From Branchinecta lynchi (lineage: Eukaryota > Arthropoda > Branchiopoda > Anostraca > Branchinectidae): a stretch of DNA of 64,000 nt. This document shows, piece after piece, positions 30,906 through 43,362 of this stretch. The position numbers and the translations under genes were made by a program. The notes under the pieces are model-generated. The model ran no database searches. It saw nothing but the letters and a program-made list of their open reading frames with translations, and was not told the origin of the DNA. Positions within the stretch are counted from its first letter, which is position 1; the number at the start of each line of letters is the position of its first letter. The stretch spans positions 23,985,252-24,049,251 of the forward strand of contig JAKZAP010000004.1 in assembly GCA_023053575.1 (NCBI GenBank), written 5' to 3'.

Positions 30906-33900
30906 ATCTCATTGGTGCTTGTAGATCGTTCACGTTAGTACTTCCATATAACGGATTATCTTCAGTTAGACTGAACGAAATTACAGCTAGAAATCTTTAT
31001 TTCTTCTGCTTTTGGTAATCCATCAAGCCCAATGGCAAAAACATGCTAGTAAAAATTTCGAGAGTCTTGTCCAGTCTTGGACAGAGATCGAAGGCTCACC
31101 CGTAGGCTACGCCATCTGTCGTGTTCTATTACGCAGTATAGAAGTCAAGAAGAAGGAGTCTAGAAGGAGAAAACATAACTAGGTTGGATCCGTGGTGTTA
31201 GAAACATCGCGTCGGGATCCGAGTCCATCGCGGTTAGGAAATCGATACTGACAGACCATAAGCGACTTTTTTCAAATTTTCAAGAGACGAAAAAAATGTT
31301 TTTAAACTACATTAAAGGACACATGAACAATGAAACCATACTTGAACACACCATGGAGAATGCATTTACAGACATGGACATGTAGAGCATTCTTCTCCTG
31401 AGCGTGACGTTTTCAAAATAGGAATGATTGTTTCCGGAGGTTTGCACATGCAGACTCCAAGACAAAAAGCGCAATTCATTCAAATCTTGTACAGCGCTGG
31501 CCAGATCGTATTGGAATTTCTTCTAGATATACGTTTGGGCTTATCTGGTTAAAAGATATTCCAGAAGAAGGGTTGATTGGAGACATTTTTTCATTTCTAA
31601 AATTGTTCGGTACTGAAATAAGGACAGATGCAAAATGGAGCAAAAATCATAGCTTGGAAACGGTATTTCGTATTTGGGTTTGGTTTTCTGCAGGCAATGT
31701 TAACGGACGTCATACAGATAGGGATGATACTTGGTACTCTTCATTCAGGTGTCCTTTAATAACATGGCGCTTAGTACTTTCGGGATCCTTGTATCTATCT
31801 CAGTAACGGATAGCCGCACGGCTGTGAAATTTTGCAGGATGTGGAGCTTGGCCCCTAGGTAGGAACTAAATCAGTAACTCATTTGTTGTAACTCATGTCA
31901 ATTCATGTAACTCATGTCGCTTAGTCGACAGCGTTGAACTGATTCGAGTATGGATTTGAATCAGATCAAACGGGTCAGAACCAACATTTTAAATTTGAAA
32001 CTGGATTCTTCCTCTTGAAAAATTGAACACTTTTTGGTTTTGAGCTGTGCCACATCACTGTTTTTTTTAAGATTATATATTTCTGACCTTTCACTGTTCG
32101 AAGCCAGAGTGGCAGAATGTAAAAGACATAAAGAAAACAGAAAGAATAACATACACTCAGAGGCGTCGAATATATGACGGAGTCTACGTAGGAGAACTTA
32201 TTCTACTTGAAAAGTCAGCTGCAGCCTTTATGGCACGAGACAATTAAAGAAATCACGTACCGTAGAGGTATGCTTATTTGAACACTTTTTTAACTGTTCC
32301 ACTACCTTGGCTTTGTTACGTGCATATAAAAAGTAAAATGGGAAAGAAAAATAACAAACTTGATATCAGCCAACAGCCAACTATTTCAGGTTAATTCTGG
32401 CAGAAACTTGAAATTCATTTAACTTTCTTTGATTTTGAATTTACTAAAAAGGTCCTTCTTCTTATGAAGACATCTGCAGGTTCGGACCGCCATCTTCCCC
32501 ATTGAAGATGCGGTCCTCGTGGCAAACTTTCCAAATCACAAAAAGCAAACCAGGTGTCAGTTGAGTCACTTTCAGCCGTGAATTAGCAAAATATTTAAAA
32601 GGTGACAAAAGCGTGAGTGGTTATTACAAGTATTCGTAACAAAAAATTCCTTGTTTGGGTTTTAGTTTTTTCTTCGGCAAACGGTCACTGTTAGCAGACG
32701 TTCACATAAGCATACCTCTACTGTACTTCCGTCACTACTGCAAGATCCCAAAAGTTATTTTCCAGTTCCTTCTTGGGGGCTATTACATGGGAACTCCTGC
32801 TGTGTGTTATCGAATATATGCGTTGTGAAAAAAGTAGTGCCGAAAGCCCTATTTATGTAGACTGCACAGTTTTTTTGTTTAACTTAACAAGATGCTAGAT
32901 CCCTAGAGTTGTTCCCTACAGTGAAGAGGAGGGTCCAAATATTTTGTGATCCTAACCACGGAATATCACAGTAATAATTAAATAATGATATTAAGAATAT
33001 AAACTTGTTCAGTTAACCATACTCAGTCCTGCTTATCCTACCCCTTCATCATTACCAAGCACCGGTTCTGTGTTGTGAAACATGACAAAAAGAGGACGTT
33101 CATGTCTATTTGGTAAGGGCTAGGCTGCAGTATAATTTGTAATATCGACATGTGCTGTCTTTGCAAATAAGCTGTTTAAGACATGAATTGTCCACATTTA
33201 AGTCAAACCTGGAGCTTTTTCAGATGATAAAATTGGGTGATATGCAAGTGCGTATTCTTCACTTCATAAGTGTATCCTATCTCCTCTATAGCAATACACA
33301 GATTATCACGCTGGCCACAATTTGTTTTCTTTGCGTGACGTATCATGCGCTAGATCATTGTTTCCTAGGAGCTTATTCGTCCGTAGACCGGTAATGCAAA
33401 TTTTGCCAAGGTTGTCATCCAAGACAAGTGACATGGAAAGAGGCTAATAACAGCCGAACCCATGTGTATTTTCTGTAAGCATAGCGTAGTTGTACGGTGG
33501 TCAACTATCTCAGAACATCTGAGCAGAAACACTATGTAGTGCGAGTTGCCCTTTAAGGCACAGCATTGCCACTCGGGGAAAGGCATCGATGTACCAGCTT
33601 GCAGAGACGCAGAGACGAAGGTCTCTGGAGAAAGGCTGTCACAAATTTAACACTGTTAGTTTCCTCTAAAGCTTTCCGGTTTCCGTCATCAGGCGTCTGC
33701 TTATCCTATCATCGATTTTTCGTGCACGTGCATAAGTTGATGCTCGTAGCAGTCGATTGAAAATGTCACCCTGGTTTTGAAAGGTGGAAGACAAAGCGAC
33801 TTTTTCAATCTTCTGTAAAACTCGCAATTCCTATTCTCTCTTGCTGAATCTTTTTCTCGTCTCTTTGTTGTTCTGGGTGGTCGAGCGGAAGAGAGAAAGA

Positions 33901-34929
33901 TAGCGCTCCCCATTGTCCGGACGGATTCGTTCCCGTTTTCGGTTTTGTGAGAAATGGTAACGACTTCGACTTACGAGATCAACCGGTGACTTTTTTCCTT
34001 ATCTGGAACGATACATGAGGTTTGGCGTTGGGATGTGCAGGATCGAAATCCGTCGCCTTCTGCTTTAAAACTGTTGTTGTGCGTCCTGTAAAATAGGGGG
34101 AATTTGAGATTTTAGTGTGAAGTGAACCAACATTACAGGACCTAAATATCGCACCTAAATATATATATTTAATTTAGGACCCACGAAATGCACAAGGCGA
34201 CAGCGGATAAAAGGAAAAAATAGAAGAAAAACAACACAGATAAAAATCAACATTTATGACGACAGTTTGGACATCATTTCTAGTTAGGCCAAAAAAATTC
34301 ATGAAAACATCATGTTGTTGATGACTGGATGGCTAGATGTTTTTAGCAGAGACGCCGACGTCCTCTGAAGTGACATAATAATATCTTGCACGCCAAACTT
34401 CTGAATTAACTTATGGCTACGACATGAACCAGGGAGATAGATTAAAAATGTACAATGTCCTTAAAACTTTCATGTCTTTCTCCCGCAGGATGTGGTACAC
34501 ACAGGAACAGTACAGGATATAGGGAGCAAAATACCTTATAAATTCGCCCAAGCGCCTTTCGATTAAAGTGACTTCGGTTTCGACAGAGACGGCCATACAG
34601 AGACGGCCATACGTAATGCGAATCAGTTTGGAGGTTTCCTGATTTATAGCCGAGCAAGTCTGTGAGAGGGTATATTTAAAATTGAGGCCAAGCCGCTTTA
34701 ACGAATCAGTTGGTGGAATTGATGGAAGATAAAGCATTAACACATAGTAATACCCGTGCATCCTACTTTCCGAACCTCACCATACCTTCTTTAATCGGAG
34801 CTCGAATTTCACATGGTACATTTTAAACCCCCTAACAACACACTGATTTTTACACTTAACATCTTTTCACTAGTCAATCCTAGTAAGTTCCCGTTCTGGG
34901 CAAACGAAATTCAGTAGTTTGCAGAACGG
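30906..34929. other. Intron 2; no recognised gene or repeat
   Basis: Four kilobases of A+T-rich DNA. Frames up to about 114 codons (for example the minus-strand frame 34761-34417) show no domain I recognise. No TMTC-like exon is needed here because the flanking exons join in phase. Confidence 0.5.
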
Positions 34930-35165
34930 GGCATCGATGATGATGATATGATGATGATATTTATTGCAAAAAGCCAACTGGCCATAACACTTACATTAGA
35001 TCCTCCCGATGCTTCGCTGCCAACCGGACGAACACTGCCAAATTTCTCATTACTGCGAAACACTTGTCTCCAATGTTCTGTCGTGATTCGTCTATTTCGC
35101 AAAAACAGATCGCAGCTCAATGATTGTGGGATATTCGCCATGATTGTTTTTCCCACAAGGCCCAC
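34930..35165 (-). pseudogene. LINE 3' end with (ATC)n tail, minus strand
   Basis: The reverse tail is AATAAATATCATCATCATAT at about 34965-34946, continuing as ATC units. The minus-strand frame (HWRQVFRSNEKFGSVRPVGS) runs into a short 3'UTR. Typical truncated LINE 3' end; family not identified. Confidence 0.5.
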
Positions 35166-35253
35166 CTAGGCCATGGCCTAAGAAAACAAAACAAACTGTT
35201 GCTTGTGACAGGCTGAATCCATTTGAACTTCATTTTTCTTACCCGAAAATAAA

Positions 35254-35795
35254 TAGTTCACTCCTGAATCCGGCCCAAACCGAACGCTTGATAGAGTTAA
35301 AAGTTAGAAAAGAACTAAAAAAAAAAAATAGAGCGATGTAGGCTTACGAAGGGACATGCTGAATGCATTTTTAACCTAATTTTCTTGGCGGATAAGTGCA
35401 GGTTCACCCGGAATTCGGACATAAACGGGGAATTTGGTTACCTGAATCGGGCCCAAACCGAACGCTTGATAGAATTAAAAGTTAGAAAAGAATACAAAAA
35501 AAAATAAGAGATTCCGTGTAGGCTTACGAGGGATATGCTGAATACATTTTTAACCTAATTTTCTCGGCGGATAAGAGATTCACCCGGAATTCGGACACAA
35601 ACGGGGAATTTTGTTACCTGAATCTGGCCTAAACCGAACCCTTAGTAGAATTAAAAGTTAGAAAAGAATAAAAAAAGAAGAAATTCGGTGTAGGCTTACG
35701 GAGGGATATGCTGAATGCATTTTTAACCTGATTTTCTTGTCGGATAAGTGGTTCACCCGGAATTCGGACACAAACGGGAAATGTGATTAAAGTAA
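35254..35795 (+). repeat. Tandem of about 178-bp units, relative of family A core
   Basis: CTGAATCxGGCC(C/T)AAACCGAA starts units at 35263, 35442 and 35618. Each carries GATATGCTGAATxCATTTTT, TTCTxGGCGGATAAG and CACCCGGAATTCGGACA, the diverged form of the family A core (GACATGCTGAA, CGGACAAGTAG, CGCCCGGAATCCGG). No family A ends are attached. Confidence 0.7.
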
Positions 35796-36752
35796 CAATT
35801 AATTTTCTGAAGGCGATTAGAGAGCTACAGACACTTAAACTTCGGGAATTTGCACAAGGGGTGGGACTTGATGTTTGAATTGTACTTGCTAATCAGGATA
35901 GAAATAGGAAATTCAGGATCACGTTTGTTGATATTTAATTATCTTGGTATTTCTTGTCCAGGGGGAATCGAAGTAAATATTTAGAAAATCTGACGAAAGT
36001 GTACCGGTGTTTATTTTTTGTTCACTAGTTGAGAATATTCTCCTGAAGAGAGCTGTCCAAAACGTCCTAGCTGTGGCTTGTATTTTCTTCGTTTTTGACT
36101 CTTTCTTCGTAGTTTTACTTCTTAAAACATTCTTGTTTGTTAGTTGAAAGTCTCGAACTTTTCATTTAAAAGTTTCTTGAAGGTGTTGTTTGTACTGTGG
36201 TTCCGCCTGAACTGTTTCTTTTTTCTCGCCAACTTTCTCAAGTTATTTGCCGGGAAACCTGAGGGATTCCCTTCCACTTGGTCAATCTGTTTGAACCTCC
36301 AGGGAAATATGCTGAAACCTCTGGAATGAAAAACACCCGGCTTTCCCTATTGATATTGCACGTAGAATGGGAGACGGATTCTAAGCCTCTTTGCGTCGGA
36401 GAGATTGGTTGATTCTGTGGAAAATATCTACATGAAGGAAAGGAATGAGAAGAGACGTATTTCAGTCTATTGATTCGGTTTGATTTTTGAAGGCGGAGAA
36501 AAAGAATCCTGGGCCTCTGTACCCGTTTGATAGGGTTCACGTCTTCGTGATACTGGGGAATTACAGGCTGAAACTAGCTACAGTGCAACGCCGGATAATT
36601 TGCAATATTTAAGATATCCCTTAATTTGTCTTGGTTCCTACAAATCTCTGGCTTAGTATGAGTTTGTTGGGATCCCATTTTTGGGACTTGCCAGATACAG
36701 ACAGTCAGTTCTACCGTTTAGCGAGATGGATAGGCATAGGCTACAAGTTAGC
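35796..36752. other. Intron; no recognised gene
   Basis: No supportable ORF or repeat. Confidence 0.4.
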
Positions 36753-37081
36753 ACAGCCTCGCAAGCCCCGCTTTTGTTGTGCTATAAAAAAAAAAATGTT
36801 TATTTTCAATAAAACTGTTCTACTACTACTACTACACCGAACAAAAAATTTCAGACTATTAGTAAACATCTGGTTTGACCGAAATCTGAGCAGACTGCCC
36901 ACTCGCCGTGAGAACAGCCTCGCAAGCCCCGCTTTTGTTGTGCTATGGAAAACAAAATGTTTATTTTCAATAAAACTGTTTTACTACTACTACTACTACT
37001 ACACCGAACAAAAATTTCAGACTATTAGTAAACATCTGGTTTGACCGAAATCTGAGCAGACTGCCCACTCGCCGTGAGAAC
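36753..37081 (+). repeat. Direct duplication, 2 x about 161 bp, with CTA-tailed 3' ends
   Basis: ACAGCCTCGCAAGCCCCGCT starts copies at 36753 and 36914. Each includes TTTATTTTCAATAAAACTGT followed by (CTA)n and then ACACCGAACAAAAA. CAATAAA plus CTA units marks a LINE 3' end that was then duplicated with its flank. Confidence 0.85.
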
Positions 37082-37195
37082 AAATAGTATTTTCCGACTT
37101 GGTGTAACGTTTCAGTAAAACCTTACCACCAGACTTACCAGAGAACTTGGTACATCCCGATATTTTTAGACCGGCTTCCTTCTCCGCGATTACGG

Positions 37196-37800
37196 CAAAA
37201 TGACTGATCCCCTGAGAAGCCTTAGAATAGATATGGATTCAGCATGCATTCTTAACCCAAGCCAAAGCCCTAATCTACCTTCTAATCAAATTTCTTTTCA
37301 ATTATATTTCCGTTTTTGCCGGATTCCGGGCGGATTGCCCTTTCGGTGAGAATATAAATTGCAGTGTGGATTTCGCGCGTATTTTTGCTCCGACATCGAA
37401 TATTCCGCCGGTTTTTGCCGGGTTTCGAGCGAACCACTTGTCCGGCAATAAGAAAAAGTTCAAAATTTATTTAGCACGTGTCCTTACCCTATGTCATAGC
37501 CTACCTTTGATCGACTTCGGCCGGATTCCAGGCGAGATACTTGTCCGGCAAGAAAATAAAATTCTGATATCGACAACGTGTATTCTCTAATCGATTTCGG
37601 AATGAACTTTAATTTCTTCCAAATTTCCTGTTTCAGCTGAAATCTGGACGAACTACTTTCTCGGCGAGAAAATAAGTTTCAAATACATTGATTCAGCATG
37701 TCTCATTGCTGCTACATGGACTGTCACATTAAGGAGAGACAAGCTTTACGGAGTCCTAGATATCCCGTCACTAACGTTTTCAGAATCCGAAAACAATAAA
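37196..37800 (-). mobile_element. Diverged family A fragment
   Basis: Contains four or five diverged family A core units (GGATTCCGGGCGGATTG, GAACCACTTGTCCGGC, GATACTTGTCCGGCAAGAAA) and a degraded end CACTAACGTTTTCAGAATCCGAAAAC. The microsatellite is missing. Confidence 0.6.
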
Positions 37801-38510
37801 TTGGTATTAGTCTTTCTGCTAAAAACCCGTAGCTAAACAGTGGCTAACCGAAACCGAACGGATTTGATTCCCTTTTGAAAATAACTCAATGGGACAAGTA
37901 TCTTTCTAATTTATGCAGACTCAAACGGATATCTGCATTGATTTAAAATGCTTGACGAAAATGCGAAAATATTCTCTTGAACACAATTTTCTCCTTTATT
38001 ACCAGTCCCCGCCGGAAAGGCGGATATTGTTTCTGAGATAAGGTTAAGGCCTTCGAAAGCGTTGGGAGTCAAGATTTCCAAGCAACCAGGCGACCGAGTC
38101 CAAAATTAGGGCGAGAAAATCTTACGAGATGTACCTTTAAACCTAGTGGACGTTTTCGTGTAGATGGCTGTAAAGCTTAAAGTCTTTGATTCATGTGGGC
38201 CTAGAAGGTGGGACCCACCATCGTTTTTCGGTGGGTCGAATTTTTACGAACACACTGTTAACTTTGTTTTCCCCAAAATCCTCACGGTAGCCAACGTTAT
38301 CCACAAATTACTTAAACACAATTCGCTCCTGAACGCCAATCCGCCATTGCTAATTAACTATTCATTGATCTCCTGGCGCTGGTCAAAAGATTACTAAAAC
38401 CTTCGAGAAGGTCGAGTGGCGTGTAAGAGGATTAAAACAACTAAGTATATCACCATGTGGACGTTGAGATATGTCGGAAGAAGAAATTATCGGCCAGTTT
38501 GACATTTTTT
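37801..38510. other. Intron; no recognised gene
   Basis: The 77-codon frame at 38164-38397 has no recognisable domain. Confidence 0.4.
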
Positions 38511-38985
38511 GGTCTCCGAAGCTGAATATTATTTAGCTCAGTTCCAGAATCTTCAAGAAATCACTATAACGAATTTAGTATAATTTACGACGTTTGTTTC
38601 TAGTTTTCATCCTTAATTCTTTGGACTTGCGGGAATTAACAAGAAAAAACAGAAACACAATAATTAAAGAAATCGATAATGCAAATAATTAGTTGATTTT
38701 TCTACACATTTGCAATGTGCCTGCTACAGTAAAATCTACAGTAAAAGTGGTCTCCGAAGCTGAATATTATTTAGCTCAGTTCCAGAATCTTCAAGAAATC
38801 ACTATAACGAATTTAGTATAATTTACGACGTTTGTTTCTAGTTTTCATCCTTAATTCTTTGGACTTGCGGGAATTAACAAGAAAAAACAGAAACAGAATA
38901 ATTAAAGAAATCGATAATGCAAATAATTAGTTGATTTTTCTACACATTTGCAATGTGCCTGCTACAGTAAAATCTACAGTAAAAT
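38511..38985 (+). repeat. Tandem duplication, 2 x 238 bp
   Basis: Copies start GGTCTCCGAAGCTGAATATT at 38511 and 38749. The only difference I see is CAGAAACACAATA against CAGAAACAGAATA. No ORF or known element inside; a recent segmental duplication in the intron. Confidence 0.92.
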
Positions 38986-39841
38986 CACAAAGTCAAACTA
39001 CGATTCCATACTCCCCATGTCGGGCGCTTCTGACCCGCACCGCTAGATGACCCAGCAGTCGGATCGAGTCGTGGCTTCATCTTGGTCTTGGGGGGGGGGG
39101 GGGGTCTAGACGTTGCAAGCGCTAGAATGCTTAGGATATAACTCCTTTAACGGGTGGTTCCGTCCACTCGAAAATGAGATTATTGATCAGGCGTAACTGC
39201 TGAAGAAGATGGGTTCCGTCCACGCGAAAATGCCCATTCAGCTGGATGGGAGCATTTGAGTGGGAAGGTCCACACACTATCCCTGTTGAGCTGAATGCTG
39301 CCCTCGGAGCGGTGTTGAACGGGAGGCGTCCATCGAGCTGGATGGCCCGTTCACCTTTTCATCCGTACACGCAACAGGTCGACCGCATCCACGCGAAAAT
39401 GTGCGTCAAGCTCGACGGGAGGTCAACGGCACCAGCGCTATCCACGCGAAAACGTCCCTCTAAGAGCTGCAGGTTGTATGTCTCTTTCCAGAGCTACTTC
39501 AGGTGTTTTCCTTTCAGCTCTAATCCGTCACTTTGTAGATCAAAGGACACCTCGATTCCATATTTTCGGTATTATTTTTGTTCCCGTAAGTAATCCGAAA
39601 ATTGTGTTATTCCCATACTTTCGATTTGTAATCCGATTTGGGGATTGGGATGTGTTTTCTTCTTCTTTTGCTGTTCGCTCCAAGACACTTCAGCTCTTCT
39701 GCCACGGAATATAATGGGATTGGTAGGTTTTAAAGGGCTATAGTGGGACAAGTATTTGAGGATATGATTCAAATATTTAAAAAAAAGTTCTCTAGTTAGT
39801 AGGGTGGTTGGAATCGATCTCGGAGTCTTTGATCGGAGTCT
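38986..39841. repeat. Intron with poly(G) and CCACGCGAAAA motif cluster
   Basis: A G run of about 15 occurs at 39091. Between 39160 and 39455 the motif TCCACGCGAAAA (once TCCACTCGAAAATG) recurs four times together with AGCTGGATGG/AGCTCGACGG, giving a small degenerate satellite or a decayed element. The 115-codon ORF at 39246-39593 lies across it and is not convincing. Confidence 0.5.
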
Positions 39842-40515
39842 AGAAAATTGTTTTCACAGAACTGTTCAGCATGTTTTCTTGCCCCTAAGTTGAACATCTA
39901 ATCAACTTTAAATAAAACCTGAACTACCTATCCGGCAAGAAAATGGTTTTCACCGTCGAGTTCAGCATATTTTCCTATCCCTGATTCCGACATCTAATCA
40001 ACTCCAAATAAAACTGTAAATTTTAACAAACTTTCCGGTTTGGGCCGGATTCCGGGCGATCTACTTGTCCGTTGAGAAAATGATTTTCACCATCGTCTTC
40101 AGCATGTCTTCCTACCCCTAAATCGAACATCTAATGAACTTCAAATAAAACTTTTACTTTTAACAAACTTTCCGGTTTTGGCCGGATTCCGGGCGAACTA
40201 CTTGTCCGATGACAAAATGGTTTTCAACATCGTGTTCAGCATGTCTTCTTACCCCATAATCAACTATCACATTAGCTGTTTCAGAATATTTTTTTTGCCC
40301 CTTAATTTGAACCCCTCCCCCACCCCTAAATATAGGGCTACAAAGCCCATCTACGAACTCGACTGGTCTGACGACCCAGCGAATCCTCACACCAGGTTCA
40401 TCAAAATATCTCATTCCCTTCGAGAGTTATCGTGCTTACCGACGGACGGACGGACAGACGGACAACTTTTGCGATGTCATAGATATCCCTCCACTTACGT
40501 TTTTGGATCCCAAAA
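39842..40515 (-). mobile_element. Family A element, truncated copy
   Basis: Reverse sense: starts near 40515 with TTTTTGGGATCCAAAAACGT, microsatellite (GTCY)n at 40440-40465, the CTCTCGAAGGGAATGAGATA block, ATGAACCTGG, and cores with GCCCGGAATCCGGCC. It stops inside a core at about 39842, so the 3' terminus is lost. Confidence 0.78.
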
Positions 40516-40995
40516 ATTAATAGGAACGGGTTCTATTTTGTGTGTTAAAAGTTGTACGTGACCAATCACAGCGTGCGTTTCCATCACCTGACTGTCAAGG
40601 AAGAAAGAAAGAAACGGACAAGGAGAGATATTTGTAATATAACTGAAACTGAATGAGCTCTTTGAAAGGAAAGTCAGTCATACTAAACTGTACAGCTAAT
40701 TGCGTTTTGACAACTACAAGCTTTTACCGTATCTCAGTTACAGCAACCCTTGTAGGCTCAAAACTAAATCGAGAAATCTACATTGGTCCAACAGACAGAG
40801 CAGCAGATATTATACTGAATTTGCACAAAACCGAACCGGTCGAGGCTGATCTAAAATTCCACATTTCAGGATGTTAATTGTCCTAAAGTCATCACAGTTT
40901 AGGTTCCCTTGGGATTCATTGTCAGGCTCCAGGCTCCGTGAAGGCGTCGAGGTCGACCATACTTTCTCCGTCGGGAAATGTGAACCTCCTTTTAG
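40516..40995. other. Intron; no recognised gene
   Basis: The 74-codon frame 40653-40877 shows no motif. Confidence 0.4.
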
Positions 40996-41343
40996 CCGCT
41001 TTCACATTGACGCGTCGTTGTGATGCGCTGGATATGCGTTATCTTGCGTTGCGTACAGGTTGCGTAGCGTATCTTCCGCACCTGCGGGACAAGCTTTGAC
41101 ACGTATGTTATGTGTATTTAAGTTTTCCTTTCTCGTTTCCTTATGCTGAATTCTCGTTTCTTTCATCATGACTAAGTTTTCTTCATCTTTAGTAGGTTTT
41201 CTCCAGTTTGTCTTCAAAAACTTAAATTTTTCACTGGAAAATCTGAAGCGTATGCGTTGACGCAACGCAATAATAGAACGTGATTGTATTCTTGCATTGC
41301 GTAGCGCAGTGTGAAAGTCTCAGCGCGTAAGTGTGAAAGCTGC
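40996..41343. mobile_element. Palindromic MITE, family J
   Basis: Ends GCCGCTTTCACATTGACGCG and CGCGTAAGTGTGAAAGCTGC are inverted repeats. Both arms are rich in TGCGTTGCG/CGCAACGCA. No coding capacity. Confidence 0.75.
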
Positions 41344-41639
41344 TTTATTCTGAAAAAGCTTGGCCGTTTTCCAGTAGTTTGGCCGAGAAAGAAGTTTTGG
41401 ATTCGGTGCTTTTCTCACCTCCCTTTCTCTACCTGCTCGGATCTGCTTTTTGTCTCCTGTGAAACTTTGGGCGTACCAGGAAAATCAGACGGCCAAAGTT
41501 TGGAGGAGGAATGAATGGTGGGAAGCAAGAAGAACAAGATTAAGAATTCACAGCTGTTGTCGCCACAAACTTTTCTATGTACCAGAGAAACTTCGCATAA
41601 TGAGCTAAGCAGATTTGAGGATTTTCCTTTGGATGAATG
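41344..41639. other. Intron; nothing recognised
   Basis: No supportable feature. Confidence 0.4.
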
Positions 41640-42340
41640 GATGAATGTATTCCCAAAAGGGGGAATACATTCATACCGACATTACCGACTGACTGGTAAT
41701 TTTTACCGACTTTTTCCGCAGAAAAAACGACTGTTTCCAACAACAAAAATGACATTTTTGAAAAAAAAATGGACTGATTTCCAGAAAAACCGACTATTTA
41801 GACGAAAAATCGACCAATTTTCAGAAAAACCGGCTGTTTTCATGAAAAAATGAACTGTTTTGACAAAAAACAGTCCCCCTGTGGGCCATAGCGGGACAAA
41901 ATAAAAAAATAAATAAGCACTCCGACTGCAATGTACCGGTCCAAATATTCAACACTCAACTCATACTTCTAATAACCAAATAACTATTAAACAAACTCAT
42001 ACCTATCCCTACCACAACATCACCTACAATAAAACGTTCAGGGCGCTACATGGCATCCTTCAGGAATTTACCCCAAACGACGCAACTCTTGGGACACCTT
42101 GCTACCCATCAAATCTTTGAGAGACCTCCCTTGAAGAACCTCCTTACCAAAAGCTGTTACCTTGAATACCCGGATGTTAGTGGAAATTTCAGACAACCTG
42201 AAGTCAAAGACTGCATTGATACCAGTTTTCGGAATCCCAAGCGAAATTCAGCGATATTTATGGCATCGTCAAAATTTGTTCAGCCCGTCTGGGATTACGA
42301 CAACTTCAGAAATGATGCACATGTTCTGTGAAAGTTTGTC
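41640..42340 (-). pseudogene. LINE 3' end (third family), minus strand, second copy
   Basis: Matches 25730-26160: CCATAGCGGGACAAAAT, AATAAATAAGCACTC, CCAAATATTCAACACTCAAC, ACCTATCCCTACCACAAC, CTTGAAGAACCTxC. The reverse tail GGGAATACATTCATCCATTC is at 41661-41636. It lacks the hAT MITE, so it shows the empty site. Between 41690 and 41875 an unrelated low-complexity insert separates tail and body. ORFs here are antisense to the element. Confidence 0.7.
41690..41876 (+). repeat. Degenerate short tandem, ACCGACT(G)TTTTCAGAAAA type
   Basis: About seven degenerate copies of a 25-30 bp unit such as TTTCCAGAAAAACCGACTAT, TTTTCAGAAAAACCGGCTGT and TTTCATGAAAAAATGAACTG. Found nowhere else in the window. 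Confidence 0.65.
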
Positions 42341-43362
42341 TCTTCAGGTCGAGAAGTAGACCTAGTTCGTGGATGGATTTTGTAACTCATTATTTAGAAA
42401 TTGATTGGAAGTTCAAATCAAAACAAAAGATGAGTTTAGCTCTTCCCTCGGACGGTGAATTCGGCGATCCGATCGAAATCAAAGCTTTATTAGTTGGATC
42501 TAATTGCCCGGTGAATAGCAAAGAGCCAATAGAAGGGCTGAATTTGGCTGAATTCTGCTGAATTTGGCTGTGCTGTTAGTTTTTGGACCGGTCGGATAAT
42601 AGTGAATCCAGTAAAACAGGAAATTTCAGAATGGACCAGTCAAATCCCTAGCGGTTGCAAGTGTTGCATTAAGAGATGCCGATAGTTTGCAGCTTGGGCG
42701 GATATTTTGGTCCGGAATCCATTCAAAGCCTGAAGCTGTGTGTAGAATAGTTTGATCAGTCAAATCCCCTCAGCCAGATCCTAGGGAATCCGTAGCGGTT
42801 GCAAGTGTTGCATTAGGATATGCCATTAGCCGGAAGTTCGGCCGGAATCCGTTGAAAACGGTAAACTGTGTGAGGAATCCAAACTTATTGATCAGGTTGC
42901 TTTTGTGTCGATTAGAGTAGGAAAACTTGTGATTTGATACCTTTCTTCTTTTCCACGAAAACCCTGAATTAGGAATACGGGAAGGGGGGGGGGTATATTG
43001 GCACAGCTTCCAGAATTTCTTCTTATCGACCCAGTCTTCTTGATTCTTTCGGGTGTGGAACCTTTTTTTCCGGGTCATTTTCCTACTGGATCGGTAATTT
43101 GAGGCCGGCAAAACTGCAGCGGGTCTTTCACATGCAGTCTGTACGCATACGGCACATCTGTCATTTATGCGGTTCGTGTACTTCCTTTTTCGTGACAGAA
43201 CAAGAGAAACTGTTGGTCTTGTCAAGGTTGTTCCCGGGAGCTTGTGCGTCCCGTTCCCGTAGCATAGTAACACTAAATGCCTCGAAACGGTCGCATGGTG
43301 TTGCCGAGCAAGACTCGGTTCTTGTTGAGATCTGTGGAAACCGCATTTTGTTGTTATACCCG
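42341..43362. other. Intron with a diverged local duplication
   Basis: AGCGGTTGCAAGTGTTGCAT occurs at 42651 and again near 42794, with similar following sequence (GGTCCGGAATCC / CGGCCGGAATCC), so a unit of about 145 bp is duplicated. No gene recognised; a G run occurs near 42985. Confidence 0.5.
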
